This document shows positions 28,422 to 37,615 of a DNA stretch of 64,000 nt, one piece after another. Both the position numbers and the translations under genes were made by a program. The notes beneath the pieces are model-generated. The model saw only the letters and a program-made list of their open reading frames with translations, made no database searches and was not told the DNA's origin. The stretch spans positions 470,468 through 534,467 of the forward strand of contig NZ_JAROAU010000001.1 in NCBI RefSeq assembly GCF_029433855.1, in the 5' to 3' direction. The DNA is from Candidatus Kosakonia sp. 282A-S69. Its GTDB lineage: Bacteria > Pseudomonadota > Gammaproteobacteria > Enterobacterales > Enterobacteriaceae. Numbering within the stretch: the stretch's first letter is position 1; each line of letters starts with the position of its first letter.

Positions 28422-29007
28422 GCTTCTCTCCTTGTGCTTCGCGGTGATACAAACGGTATGCCACCTGACCCGCCACTTTTTCCCGGTGTAAGTGCCAGTG
28501 CGCAGGCACCGACGGTAAGCCATTTTCCACTTCGCTCTCGATATAAATGAGCGCGTCATCCGCCAGCCAGCCGTTGTTCTCCAGCAAACGGACGGTGTCA
28601 TCCAGCATCCCTTTGCGAAACGGCGGATCGATAAACACAATGGTGTGCGGCGTGCCCGCGGCGGCTAAATAACTCAGCGTGTTGCTGTTAACGACTTTTG
28701 CGTTAGTGGCTTTAAGCGTAGCGAGGTTTTGCTGTAGCTGCTGGGCGACGCTGCGCTCCATCTCGACCAGGGTCGCGCTGGCGGCGTAGCGGGAGAGCGC
28801 TTCCAGCCCGAGCGCGCCGCTGCCAGCGAAGCAGTCGAGGCAGCGAGCATCAACCATTGACGGTGCCAGCCAGTTAAAAAGTGTTTCGCGCACGCGATCG
28901 GTGGTCGGGCGCAGGCCTGGGCTGTCGGGAACCGGTAATTTACGGCCTCGCCACTGCCCGCCAATAATACGAATTTGTCCGCTGGCGGCACGGTTGGGTT
29001 TCTTCAT
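28405..29007 (-). CDS. rsmD: 16S rRNA (guanine966-N2)-methyltransferase RsmD
   Basis: RsmD methylates G966 of 16S rRNA in assembled 30S subunits using S-adenosylmethionine. The product is 200 residues from the MKKPN start used by E. coli (198). It has the SAM-binding LDCFAGSGALGLEALSR and the catalytic DPPF motif in IVFIDPPFRKG. In-frame ATGs at 29028 and 29025 could add seven residues; no start has a strong ribosome site. It is divergent from ftsY. Confidence 0.94.
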   Translation of the reverse strand: MKKPNRAASGQIRIIGGQWRGRKLPVPDSPGLRPTTDRVRETLFNWLAPSMVDARCLDCFAGSGALGLEALSRYAASATLVEMERSVAQQLQQNLATLKATNAKVVNSNTLSYLAAAGTPHTIVFIDPPFRKGMLDDTVRLLENNGWLADDALIYIESEVENGLPSVPAHWHLHREKVAGQVAYRLYHREAQGEKHAVAD

Positions 29008-29197
29008 GGTCTTCGCTTTGCTCATCATTTCGGCCTGCTATTCTAGCGGGCAGATGAATTGCGTTAAACCCTAATCCTCAGGCCGTGATGAGAGATAAGG
29101 AAAGTGTTAGACTATCCGACTAATTCACCAATGATTTCAGTCCTGGTCGAGCAGACAGGCTGCGCTATAGAATCAACAGCGAGGAGTGTAGTCGCCA

Positions 29198-30673
29198 ATG
29201 GCAAATGAAAAGAAACGTGGCTTTTTTTCCTGGCTGGGCTTTGGGCAGAAAGAGCGGGCCGATGAGGCGCAAGCTGAAGAGCAGAAACCGGCAGAACAAC
29301 CGGTAGAAGAGACGCCGGTTGCAGAGCCTGCCGCCGACAGCGAAAAGTTCGCTGAAGAGGTTGTCGAGGTTAGCGAGCAGCTGGCGCATGAAGAGGCACC
29401 GCAGGCAGTCGCAGAAGAGAGCATTGCAGACGAGCAGGTTATAGACGAACCGGCTGTCGAAGAGCCCGTCGAAGAGATTATCGAAGCAGCACCCGTTGCT
29501 GCCGTTGAGCATGAAGCGCTGCCGCTGCCGGAAGAGCTTGCCGAACAGCGTATTGACGCCGAAGAGTGGCAGGCTGAAGCCGAGCCGCTGGTCACCGCAG
29601 ACGTTGAAGTTGCAGAGCCAGTCGTTGAAGAAATAGAAGACGAAACGCTGCCGAGCGAGGAGGAGCTGGACGCGCTGGCGGCCGAAGCGGCGGAAGAAGC
29701 GGTGATGGTTGTGCCGGTTGACGAGCCGGTTCAGGAGCAGGAGAAGCCAACCAAAGAGGGTTTCTTCGCGCGTTTAAAACGTAGCCTGCTGAAAACTAAA
29801 GAGAATCTCGGTTCCGGATTTATCAGTCTGTTCCGCGGTAAAAAAATCGATGATGATCTCTTCGAAGAACTGGAAGAGCAGCTGTTGATTGCTGATGTCG
29901 GCGTCGAGACTACGCGGAAAATCATCACCAACCTGACGGAAGGGGCCAGCCGCAAGCAGCTGCGCGACGCGGAAGCGCTGTATGGCCTGCTGAAAGAGGA
30001 GATGAGTGAGATCCTTGCAAAGGTAGACGAGCCGCTGAATGTCGACGGCAAAACGCCGTTCGTCATTCTGATGGTTGGCGTTAACGGCGTCGGTAAAACC
30101 ACCACCATTGGCAAGCTGGCGCGCCAGTTTGAGCAGCAGGGCAAATCGGTAATGCTGGCGGCGGGCGATACCTTCCGCGCAGCGGCGGTTGAGCAGCTGC
30201 AGGTATGGGGCCAGCGCAACGATATTCCGGTGATTGCCCAGCATACCGGCGCGGATTCCGCGTCGGTTATCTTTGATGCTATTCAGGCAGCGAAGGCGCG
30301 TAATGTCGATGTGCTGATTGCGGATACAGCCGGCCGTCTGCAGAATAAATCGCACCTGATGGAAGAGCTGAAAAAGATCGTGCGCGTGATGAAGAAACTG
30401 GATGAGAACGCGCCGCATGAAGTGATGCTCACGATTGATGCCAGCACCGGGCAAAATGCGGTAAGCCAGGCCAAACTGTTCCACGAAGCGGTCGGTTTAA
30501 CCGGCATCACGCTGACCAAGCTTGACGGCACCGCGAAAGGCGGGGTGATCTTCTCGGTCGCGGATCAGTTCGGCATTCCTATCCGCTATATCGGTGTTGG
30601 CGAACGTATTGAAGATTTGCGTCCGTTTAATGCGGGCGATTTTATTGAGGCGCTTTTTGCCCGAGAGGATTAA
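29198..30673 (+). CDS. ftsY: Signal recognition particle receptor FtsY
   Basis: FtsY is the SRP receptor that docks ribosome-nascent chains at the inner membrane. The 491-residue protein (E. coli 497) begins with a basic/aromatic tip KKRGFFSWLGFG, followed by a long acidic A domain rich in Glu, Ala and Val (about 20-185). The N and G domains follow, with G1 GVNGVGKTTTIGKLA, DTAGR and TKLDGTAKGG. GAGGAG precedes the ATG by 10 bases. It heads ftsYEX. Confidence 0.97.
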   Translation: MANEKKRGFFSWLGFGQKERADEAQAEEQKPAEQPVEETPVAEPAADSEKFAEEVVEVSEQLAHEEAPQAVAEESIADEQVIDEPAVEEPVEEIIEAAPVAAVEHEALPLPEELAEQRIDAEEWQAEAEPLVTADVEVAEPVVEEIEDETLPSEEELDALAAEAAEEAVMVVPVDEPVQEQEKPTKEGFFARLKRSLLKTKENLGSGFISLFRGKKIDDDLFEELEEQLLIADVGVETTRKIITNLTEGASRKQLRDAEALYGLLKEEMSEILAKVDEPLNVDGKTPFVILMVGVNGVGKTTTIGKLARQFEQQGKSVMLAAGDTFRAAAVEQLQVWGQRNDIPVIAQHTGADSASVIFDAIQAAKARNVDVLIADTAGRLQNKSHLMEELKKIVRVMKKLDENAPHEVMLTIDASTGQNAVSQAKLFHEAVGLTGITLTKLDGTAKGGVIFSVADQFGIPIRYIGVGERIEDLRPFNAGDFIEALFARED

Positions 30674-30675
30674 CA

Positions 30676-31344
30676 ATGATTCGCTTTGAACATGTCAGCA
30701 AAGCCTATCTCGGTGGGAGACAAGCACTGCAGGGAGTGACCTTTCACCTGCAGCAGGGCGAGATGGCGTTTCTGACCGGGCACTCCGGCGCGGGTAAAAG
30801 TACCCTGCTGAAGCTGATCTGTGGGATTGAACGGCCAAGCGCCGGGAAAATCTTCTTCAGCGGCCACGAAATTTCCCGGCTGAAAAACCGCGAAGTGCCG
30901 TTTCTGCGCCGCCAGATTGGCATGATTTTCCAGGATCACCATCTGCTGATGGATCGCACGGTGTTTGATAACGTCGCGATCCCGCTGATTATCGCCGGTG
31001 CCAGCGGAGATGATATCCGTCGTCGCGTGTCGGCGGCGCTGGATAAAGTCGGGCTGCTCGACAAAGCGAAAAGCTTCCCGATTCAGCTCTCCGGCGGTGA
31101 ACAGCAGCGTGTGGGAATCGCCCGCGCGGTGGTGAATAAGCCTGCCGTACTGCTGGCGGATGAACCGACCGGGAACCTGGATGAAGCCCTCTCTGAAGGG
31201 ATTTTACGTCTGTTTGAAGAGTTTAACCGCGTTGGGGTGACGGTACTGATGGCGACGCACGATATGGGGCTTATTTCCCGGCGTTCGTACCGCATGCTGA
31301 GCCTGAGCGACGGCCATTTGCATGGAGGCCTGGCGGGTGAATAA
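30676..31344 (+). CDS. ftsE: Cell division ATPase FtsE
   Basis: FtsE is the ATPase of the FtsEX complex, which activates septal amidases through EnvC and helps divisome assembly. The product is 222 residues with Walker [10 protein letters not shown], signature [14 protein letters not shown], Walker [13 protein letters not shown] and an H-loop in ATHDMG. The start is two bases after the ftsY stop, and it overlaps ftsX by eight bases. Confidence 0.97.
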   Translation: MIRFEHVSKAYLGGRQALQGVTFHLQQGEMAFLTGHSGAGKSTLLKLICGIERPSAGKIFFSGHEISRLKNREVPFLRRQIGMIFQDHHLLMDRTVFDNVAIPLIIAGASGDDIRRRVSAALDKVGLLDKAKSFPIQLSGGEQQRVGIARAVVNKPAVLLADEPTGNLDEALSEGILRLFEEFNRVGVTVLMATHDMGLISRRSYRMLSLSDGHLHGGLAGE

Positions 31345-32395
31345 GCGCGACGCAATCAATCACATTCGACAATTCGGCAGCAAGCTTGACCGTTTTCGCA
31401 AATCCTCCTCATCGGCGGGCGAGGGCAGCCGTAGCGCGCCACGGCGTAACAAACCGGCCTCCCGACCGCCTTCGCGTAAAACCAATGTTTTCAACGAACA
31501 GGTGCGCTACGCCTGGCACGGCGCGCTGCAGGATCTGAAGAGTAAACCGCTGGCGACGTTCCTGACGGTGATGGTGATTGCCATCTCGCTGACGCTGCCA
31601 AGCGTCTGCTATATGGTCTACAAAAACGTCAGCCATGCGGCTTCGCAGTACTACCCTTCGCCGCAGATCACTGTCTACTTCGATAAATCGCTGGATGATA
31701 ACGCCGCGCAGCAGGTAGTCGGGCAGTTGCAATCCGAGCCGGGCGTCGAGAAGGTCAACTATCTCTCCCGCGAAGAGGCGCTCGGCGAGTTTCGTAACTG
31801 GTCCGGCTTTGGCGGCGCGTTAGATATGCTGGAAGAGAACCCGCTGCCGGCAGTGGCGGTAGTGGTGCCGAAAATCGATTTCCAGAGCACCGAGGCGCTG
31901 AACACGCTGCGTGATCGCATTACGCGTGTGCAGGGCATCGATGAAGTGCGCATGGATGATAGCTGGTTTGCGCGTCTGTCGGCGCTGACCGGGCTGGTCG
32001 GGCGCGTTTCAGCGATGATCGGCGTATTAATGATCGCCGCTGTCTTCCTGGTGATTGGCAACAGCGTGCGTCTTAGCATCTTTTCCCGTCGTGACACCAT
32101 CAACGTGCAGAAGCTGATTGGCGCAACGGATGGATTTATTCTGCGCCCATTCCTTTACGGCGGCGCGTTGCTTGGCTTCTCCGGCGCGTTTTTATCGCTC
32201 ATTTTGTCTGAAATTTTGGTGATGCGACTCTCATCGGCGGTGACGGATGTAGCGAAGGTCTTCGGCACTCAATTTGAGTTAAGTGGCTTATCTTTCGATG
32301 AATGTTTGTTGCTGTTACTGGTCTGTTCGATGATTGGCTGGATTGCCGCCTGGCTGGCGACGGTCCAACATTTACGTCACTTTACTCCGGACTAA
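31337..32395 (+). CDS. ftsX: Cell division membrane protein FtsX
   Basis: FtsX is the transmembrane partner of FtsE; its periplasmic loop recruits EnvC. The 352-residue protein (same as E. coli) has a basic cytoplasmic N-terminus, TM1 (about 75-97, [20 protein letters not shown]), a large periplasmic loop and three C-terminal helices. The start is the GTG at 31337, as in E. coli, with GGAGG 8 bases upstream, giving [14 protein letters not shown]. It overlaps ftsE. Confidence 0.95.
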   Translation: MNKRDAINHIRQFGSKLDRFRKSSSSAGEGSRSAPRRNKPASRPPSRKTNVFNEQVRYAWHGALQDLKSKPLATFLTVMVIAISLTLPSVCYMVYKNVSHAASQYYPSPQITVYFDKSLDDNAAQQVVGQLQSEPGVEKVNYLSREEALGEFRNWSGFGGALDMLEENPLPAVAVVVPKIDFQSTEALNTLRDRITRVQGIDEVRMDDSWFARLSALTGLVGRVSAMIGVLMIAAVFLVIGNSVRLSIFSRRDTINVQKLIGATDGFILRPFLYGGALLGFSGAFLSLILSEILVMRLSSAVTDVAKVFGTQFELSGLSFDECLLLLLVCSMIGWIAAWLATVQHLRHFTPD

Positions 32396-32514
32396 CGATT
32401 CTCTGGTATACTCCTCCCCTGCAATGACGAATACCGTTGCAGGGAGAGCGTATCCAACTGTCATGCTGTTCCCCGCGTCGGCTGTTCATCCGGATGTCAC
32501 AATTTGTGCGTAAT

Positions 32515-32547
32515 TTATTCACACGCCTACAAGGAACTTGTGGATAA
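32515..32547. promoter_or_regulatory. Two DnaA boxes in the rpoH promoter region
   Basis: TTATTCACA at 32515-32523 and, in the opposite orientation, TGTGGATAA at 32539-32547 both match the DnaA box TTATNCACA. E. coli rpoH also carries DnaA boxes overlapping its P3/P4 promoters, where DnaA represses transcription. Confidence 0.75.
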
Positions 32548-32560
32548 AATCACTGTCTGA
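32533..32560 (+). promoter_or_regulatory. Sigma-E promoter (P3) of rpoH
   Basis: GGAACTT at 32533-32539 and TCTGA at 32556-32560, 16 bases apart, match the sigma-E consensus. E. coli rpoH P3 is a known RpoE promoter, which lets envelope stress feed into the heat-shock response. The second DnaA box overlaps its -35 region. Confidence 0.8.
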
Positions 32561-32661
32561 TAAAAAAGTGAATGCTATTCTCGTTGCTCAAAAATGCTGG
32601 CATGTTTGTTGCCTGATGGGGACAGACCGCCGCCAGTTGATAGTGAATTGAGAGGATTTGA

Positions 32662-33519
32662 ATGACCAAAGAAATGCAAACTTTAGCTTTAGCCCCTGTT
32701 GGCAACCTGGAATCTTACGTCCGGGCCGCTAACGCATGGCCGATGTTGACGGCTGATGAAGAGCGGGCGCTGGCTGAAAAGCTGCATTACCAGGGCGATC
32801 TGGAAGCAGCGAAAAAGCTGATCCTGTCTCACCTGCGCTTTGTTGTTCATATTGCTCGTAACTACTCGGGCTATGGTCTGCCGCAGGCGGATCTGATCCA
32901 GGAAGGAAATATCGGCCTGATGAAAGCGGTACGCCGCTTCAACCCTGAAGTCGGTGTGCGTCTGGTCTCTTTCGCCGTGCACTGGATCAAAGCTGAGATC
33001 CACGAGTATGTGCTGCGCAACTGGCGTATCGTGAAAGTCGCGACCACTAAAGCACAGCGTAAGCTGTTCTTTAACCTGCGTAAGGCAAAACAGCGCCTCG
33101 GCTGGTTTAACCAGGACGAAGTCGAAATGGTCGCCCGCGAACTGGGTGTGACCAGCAAAGACGTGCGTGAAATGGAGTCGCGTATGGCGGCCCAGGACAT
33201 GACATTTGATATGTCTTCCGATGACGATGCGCAGGATGGCCAGCCGATGGCACCGGTGCTCTACCTACAGGACAAAACATCTAACTTTGCTGATGGCATT
33301 GAAGATGATAACTGGGAAGAGCAGGCAGCAAATAAGCTGACCGATGCGATGCAGGGCCTCGACGAACGCAGCCAGCAGATCATCCGCGCCCGCTGGCTGG
33401 ACGAAGATAACAAGTCCACGCTGCAGGAGCTGGCCGACCGATACGGCGTTTCCGCCGAACGCGTACGTCAGCTTGAAAAGAACGCGATGAAAAAACTGCG
33501 CGCCGCTATCGAAGCGTAA
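32662..33519 (+). CDS. rpoH: Heat-shock sigma factor RpoH (sigma-32)
   Basis: RpoH directs RNA polymerase to heat-shock promoters. The product is 285 residues (E. coli 284). Region 2 includes [19 protein letters not shown], followed by the RpoH box [13 protein letters not shown] near residue 132, and region 4 has the helix-turn-helix [21 protein letters not shown]. The first codons resemble the E. coli start region, which forms part of an mRNA thermosensor. The 266-base leader carries sigma-E and DnaA sites. Confidence 0.98.
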   Translation: MTKEMQTLALAPVGNLESYVRAANAWPMLTADEERALAEKLHYQGDLEAAKKLILSHLRFVVHIARNYSGYGLPQADLIQEGNIGLMKAVRRFNPEVGVRLVSFAVHWIKAEIHEYVLRNWRIVKVATTKAQRKLFFNLRKAKQRLGWFNQDEVEMVARELGVTSKDVREMESRMAAQDMTFDMSSDDDAQDGQPMAPVLYLQDKTSNFADGIEDDNWEEQAANKLTDAMQGLDERSQQIIRARWLDEDNKSTLQELADRYGVSAERVRQLEKNAMKKLRAAIEA

Positions 33520-33536
33520 GCGCCAGCCGCAAACAG

Positions 33537-33567
33537 ACCGGGTCAGCGAAAGCTCACCCGGTTTTTT
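33537..33567 (+). terminator. Rho-independent terminator after rpoH
   Basis: A 7-base stem ACCGGGT / ACCCGGT with a 12-base loop is followed by six T residues, 18 bases after the rpoH stop. Confidence 0.85.
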
Positions 33568-33667
33568 ATTATCTGAATTTCCTCTCACTCCCGGCGCTGG
33601 TTAAAACGTCGTCTTAACGAAGGCGCTATATACTTACTCAGTGGGTTGGCACAGAGAGGGAAAAAAG

Positions 33668-34933
33668 GTGAAGAATAGTGAATTACATCAGCGGCGTGTA
33701 GCCGCGACGCCGCGCGGGGTGGGTGTGATGTGCGGCTTCTACGCTGAGAAAGCAGAAAACGCCACGCTGTGGGATGTCGAAGGTAACGAAGTGATTGATT
33801 TTGCCGCCGGGATCGCGGTGCTTAATACCGGTCATCGACACCCGAAAGTGATGGCAGCAGTTGAAAAACAGCTCCAGGCCTTCACGCACACTGCTTACCA
33901 AATCGTTCCTTACGAAAGCTATATTGCGCTGGCAGAGCGCATCAACGCGCGCGTACCCATTGATGGCCCGGCGAAAACCGCTTTCTTCTCCACCGGAGCT
34001 GAAGCGGTCGAAAACGCGGTGAAAATCGCCCGCGCGTATACCAAACGCCCGGGAATCATCGCCTTTGGCGGCGGCTTCCATGGGCGCACCTTTATGACCA
34101 TGGCGCTGACGGGAAAAGTCGCACCTTACAAAATCGGCTTCGGGCCGTTTCCTGGTTCGGTTTATCACGCTCACTATCCAAATGAACTGCACGGCGTCAG
34201 TACTGAGCAGGCGTTGCAGAGCCTGGCGTATCTCTTCAAAGCCGATATCGCCCCCGATCAAGTGGCCGCCATTCTGTTAGAGCCGGTACAGGGCGAAGGG
34301 GGCTTTAATATTGCTCCGCCAGACTTTATGCAGGCGCTGCGCACCCTGTGCGACAGCCACGGCATTCTGCTGATCATCGACGAGGTGCAGAGCGGGTTTG
34401 CCCGTACCGGCAAGCTCTTCGCCAGCGAGCACTACGCCATCAAACCCGATCTCATCACCATGGCGAAAAGCCTCGCGGGCGGTCTGCCTCTTTCAGCGGT
34501 CGCCGGGCGTGCCGAGGTGATGGATGCCCCCGCACCGGGCGGTCTGGGCGGCACCTATGCCGGTAATCCGCTGGCTGTGGCGGCAGCGCATGCGGTGCTG
34601 GACGTGATTGACGAGGAGAAGCTGTGCGAACGTGCTAACCAGCTGGGCAAAGATCTGGTCGAAGTGCTCACTCATGCAAAAGCGCACTGCCCCTATATTG
34701 CCGAAATCCGCACGCAGGGATCGATGGTGGCGGTGGAGTTTACTGACCCGCAAACCGGCGCGCCGTCACCGGAGTTCACCAAACAGGTGCAGGATAAGGC
34801 TCTTCAGGCTGGGCTGCTGCTGCTCAGCTGCGGCGTCTATGGCAACGTTATCCGCTTCCTCTATCCACTGACTATTCCGGATGAGCAGTTCCGAAAAGCG
34901 CTGGATATTATTCAGCGGTCGCTCATGCAGTAA
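33668..34933 (+). CDS. 4-aminobutyrate aminotransferase, PuuE-like
   Basis: A class III PLP aminotransferase of 421 residues, exactly the length of E. coli PuuE and clearly similar to it throughout (HQRRVAATPRGVGVMCGFYA, AGIAVLNTGHRHP). The cofactor Asp is in LIIDEVQSGFARTG and the Schiff-base lysine in ITMAKSLAGGLP. It should transfer the amino group of GABA to 2-oxoglutarate, giving succinate semialdehyde. The GTG at 33668 is chosen because GAGAGGG precedes it; another GTG nine codons upstream is less likely. E. coli lacks a gene here, between rpoH and livJ. Whether it serves putrescine or GABA use cannot be told from context. Confidence 0.9.
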   Translation: MKNSELHQRRVAATPRGVGVMCGFYAEKAENATLWDVEGNEVIDFAAGIAVLNTGHRHPKVMAAVEKQLQAFTHTAYQIVPYESYIALAERINARVPIDGPAKTAFFSTGAEAVENAVKIARAYTKRPGIIAFGGGFHGRTFMTMALTGKVAPYKIGFGPFPGSVYHAHYPNELHGVSTEQALQSLAYLFKADIAPDQVAAILLEPVQGEGGFNIAPPDFMQALRTLCDSHGILLIIDEVQSGFARTGKLFASEHYAIKPDLITMAKSLAGGLPLSAVAGRAEVMDAPAPGGLGGTYAGNPLAVAAAHAVLDVIDEEKLCERANQLGKDLVEVLTHAKAHCPYIAEIRTQGSMVAVEFTDPQTGAPSPEFTKQVQDKALQAGLLLLSCGVYGNVIRFLYPLTIPDEQFRKALDIIQRSLMQ

Positions 34934-34939
34934 TTATTC

Positions 34940-34960
34940 AGCCGCCTTATGGGCGGCTTT
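34940..34960 (+). terminator. Weak terminator after the aminotransferase
   Basis: AGCCGCC and GGCGGCT form a 7-base stem around a 5-base loop, followed by only two or three T residues. It is close enough to the stop to be a terminator, but the U-tract is short. Confidence 0.5.
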
Positions 34961-35174
34961 GTCACGTTCTCGCATCGCTCTGCCGCATAACCTGCAAAAT
35001 TGCTATTCCTTATTCCATAAAATGGGGTATGTTTTAGCAGAGTATGCTGCTTACAGGGCACTATTCTGCACAATAACAAATATCATATTCTTTGCTTAGG
35101 GTGATAAGCGAAGCAATATTCCAGATAACAACATCACAACAATTGCAAAAACCATAACAATGGGGAAACTCAGG

Positions 35175-36278
35175 ATGAAAATGAAGGGCAAAGCGTTACT
35201 GGCAGGATGTATTGCGTTAGCAATGAGCAACGTGGCATTCGCCAAAGATATCAAAGTTGCGGTTGTCGGTGCGATGTCCGGTCCGGTTGCGCAGTATGGC
35301 GATCAGGAATTTACCGGTGCTGAGCAGGCTGTTGCCGATATCAATGCGAAAGGCGGTGTAAAAGGCGACAAACTGGTCGTGGTGAAATATGACGATGCCT
35401 GCGACCCGAAACAAGCAGTAGCGGTAGCCAACAAAGTGGTTAACGATGGCATCAAATATGTTATTGGTCACCTCTGCTCCTCTTCAACTCAGCCTGCATC
35501 TGACATTTATGAAGATGAAGGCATCCTGATGATCACGCCTGCGGCCACCGCCCCTGAGCTGACCGCGCGCGGTTACAAACTGACGCTGCGTACCACCGGC
35601 CTCGACTCCGACCAGGGCCCGACCGCGGCGAAATACATTCTCGATAAAGTGAAGCCGAAGCGCATCGCCATCATTCATGATAAGCAGCAATATGGCGAAG
35701 GTCTGGCGCGCGCCGTGCAGGATGGCCTGAAAAAAGGCAATGCGAACGTGGTCTTCTTCGACGGTATCACCGCCGGTGAAAAAGATTTCTCCACGCTGGT
35801 TGCGCGTCTGAAGAAAGAGAATATCGACTTTGTTTACTACGGCGGTTACCACCCGGAAATGGGGCAGATCCTGCGCCAGGCGCGTGCGGCCGGTCTGAAA
35901 ACCCAGTTTATGGGGCCGGAAGGCGTGGCGAACGTCTCACTCTCAAACATCGCCGGTGAGTCTGCTGAAGGGATGTTAGTCACCAAGCCGAAAAACTACG
36001 ATCAGGTCCCGGCGAACAAGCCGATTGTGGATGCCATCAAAGGTAAGAAACAGGATCCGAGCGGCGCGTTTGTCTGGACCACCTACGCCGCGCTGCAGTC
36101 GCTGGCTGCGGGCCTGAACCAGTCTGACGATCCGGCGGAAATCGCAACTTACCTGAAGGGTCACTCCGTTGAAACCGTGATGGGGCCGCTGACGTGGGAT
36201 GAGAAGGGCGACCTGAAGGGCTTTGAGTTCGGCGTCTTTACCTGGCATGCGAACGGTACTGCGACCGACGCGAAGTGA
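35175..36278 (+). CDS. livJ: Leucine/isoleucine/valine-binding protein LivJ
   Basis: LivJ is the periplasmic receptor of the LIV-I branched-chain amino acid importer. The 367-residue protein (same as E. coli) has a signal peptide [23 protein letters not shown] and the mature start [19 protein letters not shown]. The stretch [21 protein letters not shown] forms part of the ligand site. It resembles E. coli LivJ more than LivK (Tyr at the YGDQEF position). The start at 35175 gives the E. coli length. With livK decayed downstream, LivJ is the only intact receptor in this locus. Confidence 0.96.
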   Translation: MKMKGKALLAGCIALAMSNVAFAKDIKVAVVGAMSGPVAQYGDQEFTGAEQAVADINAKGGVKGDKLVVVKYDDACDPKQAVAVANKVVNDGIKYVIGHLCSSSTQPASDIYEDEGILMITPAATAPELTARGYKLTLRTTGLDSDQGPTAAKYILDKVKPKRIAIIHDKQQYGEGLARAVQDGLKKGNANVVFFDGITAGEKDFSTLVARLKKENIDFVYYGGYHPEMGQILRQARAAGLKTQFMGPEGVANVSLSNIAGESAEGMLVTKPKNYDQVPANKPIVDAIKGKKQDPSGAFVWTTYAALQSLAAGLNQSDDPAEIATYLKGHSVETVMGPLTWDEKGDLKGFEFGVFTWHANGTATDAK

Positions 36279-36310
36279 TGAGTCACTGATCGTCGCCTTG
36301 CGTGCATTCG

Positions 36311-36342
36311 CCCCGGTCGCTTACGTCTGTAAGCGACCGGGG
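36311..36342. repeat. Perfect 14-base inverted repeat after livJ
   Basis: CCCCGGTCGCTTAC and GTAAGCGACCGGGG flank the loop GTCT, 32 bases past the livJ stop and 60 before the convergent panM stop. It is a very stable hairpin but has no T-run on either side, so it may protect mRNA ends rather than terminate by itself. Confidence 0.75.
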
Positions 36343-36402
36343 AGTAATAACCGGCTGCAACGCAACATTCCGCTCGGGCATTACCTACACTGCCCGCTAT
36401 CT

Positions 36403-36786
36403 TTAGCGTTTCTCCCAACCCTTTTGCTGTGCGGTAAAGCCGAGCGCTTGTGCAAAGGCGCTCATTACGGCGCGATCTTCAACGCCGGTATCTGCGATCC
36501 ACCAGCGGGTAATCGACGGATTATCGCGGATCACCTCCTCCACCAGGTATTGCCCGACGCCGCGACGGCGAGTGACCTCCCGCACACACAGCGAATCCAG
36601 CGCGCCTTCGGTGCCGCGCAACGTCACACGCACGGCGGCCAGCAGGCGGTCATTAAACCGCGCGGCATAAATACGGTGCGTGTCGTCAATATCAAGAGAT
36701 ATGGGGGAGCATTCCGGCCAGACTTTCGCTAAATCAATATGATCCTGCTCGCTGAAACTGGTCAGCCGGATAATGGTTAATTTCAT
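36403..36786 (-). CDS. panM: PanD regulatory factor PanM (PanZ)
   Basis: PanM triggers self-cleavage of pro-PanD to active aspartate decarboxylase and, with acetyl-CoA, limits its activity, so it controls beta-alanine and CoA synthesis. The 127-residue GNAT-fold protein (same length as E. coli) has LDSLCVREVTRRRGVGQYL, the acetyl-CoA pyrophosphate loop. It lies between livJ and the livK remnant, on the opposite strand, as in E. coli. Confidence 0.93.
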   Translation of the reverse strand: MKLTIIRLTSFSEQDHIDLAKVWPECSPISLDIDDTHRIYAARFNDRLLAAVRVTLRGTEGALDSLCVREVTRRRGVGQYLVEEVIRDNPSITRWWIADTGVEDRAVMSAFAQALGFTAQQKGWEKR

Positions 36787-37212
36787 CTACCGTTTGTCCA
36801 AAACGTGAAACAGGGTGTGAGTGTAAACAATTTCACCCGGCGTGGTTTGAGACTTTTTTATTTTTAATACAACAGGTGAATAGTTTTAGCGCAGCGACAG
36901 GTATAGCCAGAAACATCAGAGATCGAAAAAGACACAGGATTTTAACCTGAAGGAGGGCGTTTTCATCCGCGTATACTCCCGTTATTTTATGCTGTAAGCG
37001 GCGTTTTTAGATGTTTATCTCGCGTTGAATACAGAATATTATCTCTGCTTAATCGCCTGAAAAATAGAGTATTTAGTGTGGGTTATGCCAAAAAACCACG
37101 CTAACTCATTAAAGGCGCTGGTAAAAATAGCATTGTGCATTAAAAGTACAGAATGCTTTTTAACCACATAAAAACAATATTTTCACACAACATCACGAAC
37201 GGGGTAGCAGGC
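36787..37212 (+). promoter_or_regulatory. Retained livK promoter and leader region
   Basis: These 426 AT-rich bases contain no gene. They hold a likely -10 TATACT near 36973 and a weak hairpin AGCATT / AATGCT (37129-37157) followed by T residues. At the end is a GGGGTAGCAGG ribosome site directly before the livK-like ATG. In E. coli the livKHMGF operon starts from this region, so it probably still drives livHMGF. The exact promoter is inferred. Confidence 0.45.
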
Positions 37213-37559
37213 ATGAAAAGGCACGCGAAAACATTTGTCGCGCGAATGGTTGAAAGCCGGTCATGGCAGCGCGGTCTTGTTTAACGCTATTACCCTCAGG
37301 GAAGTAGTTTTTTCTGCGCTCAACGCTCATCTAAAGAAAGAAAATATCGTCTTTGTCTACTACGTTGGTTATTAACCGGAAAGTGGAGAGATGCTGCGCC
37401 GGGCGCGCTGAATGAGCCGCTGACCTGATTAACGCGTTTAAAGCCAACGGGGCTAAAACCGAAACAGGGCCGCCGAACTGGGATGAAAAAGGCGATCTGA
37501 AGGGATTTAAATTGAGTATTTTCCAACGACACGCCGATGGTTCGTCTTGTGTGGCGAAG
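37213..37559 (+). pseudogene. livK: Degraded livK (leucine-binding protein) pseudogene
   Basis: Three fragments of LivK remain in order. The start (MKRHAKTFVAR, compare E. coli MKRNAKTIIAG) hits a TAA at 37282. A middle piece (LKKENIVFVYYVGY, then a stop, then MLRRAR) follows. The end ([24 protein letters not shown]) is close to the LivK C-terminus ([24 protein letters not shown]). About 347 of the expected 1110 bases are left, with large internal deletions and no valid stop at the end. The intact gene would have bound leucine specifically. Its position between panM and livH is that of E. coli livK. Confidence 0.9.
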
Positions 37560-37615
37560 TCACAGTCATCCCTCTCTTTGGACGAAAATCTTGAGAGATT
37601 TAAGAAGGTTAAGTT

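Noticed and set aside
37320..37532. Minus-strand frames over the livK remnant
   Set aside because: The plus strand shows clear LivK fragments in order, so the opposite-strand frames are chance.
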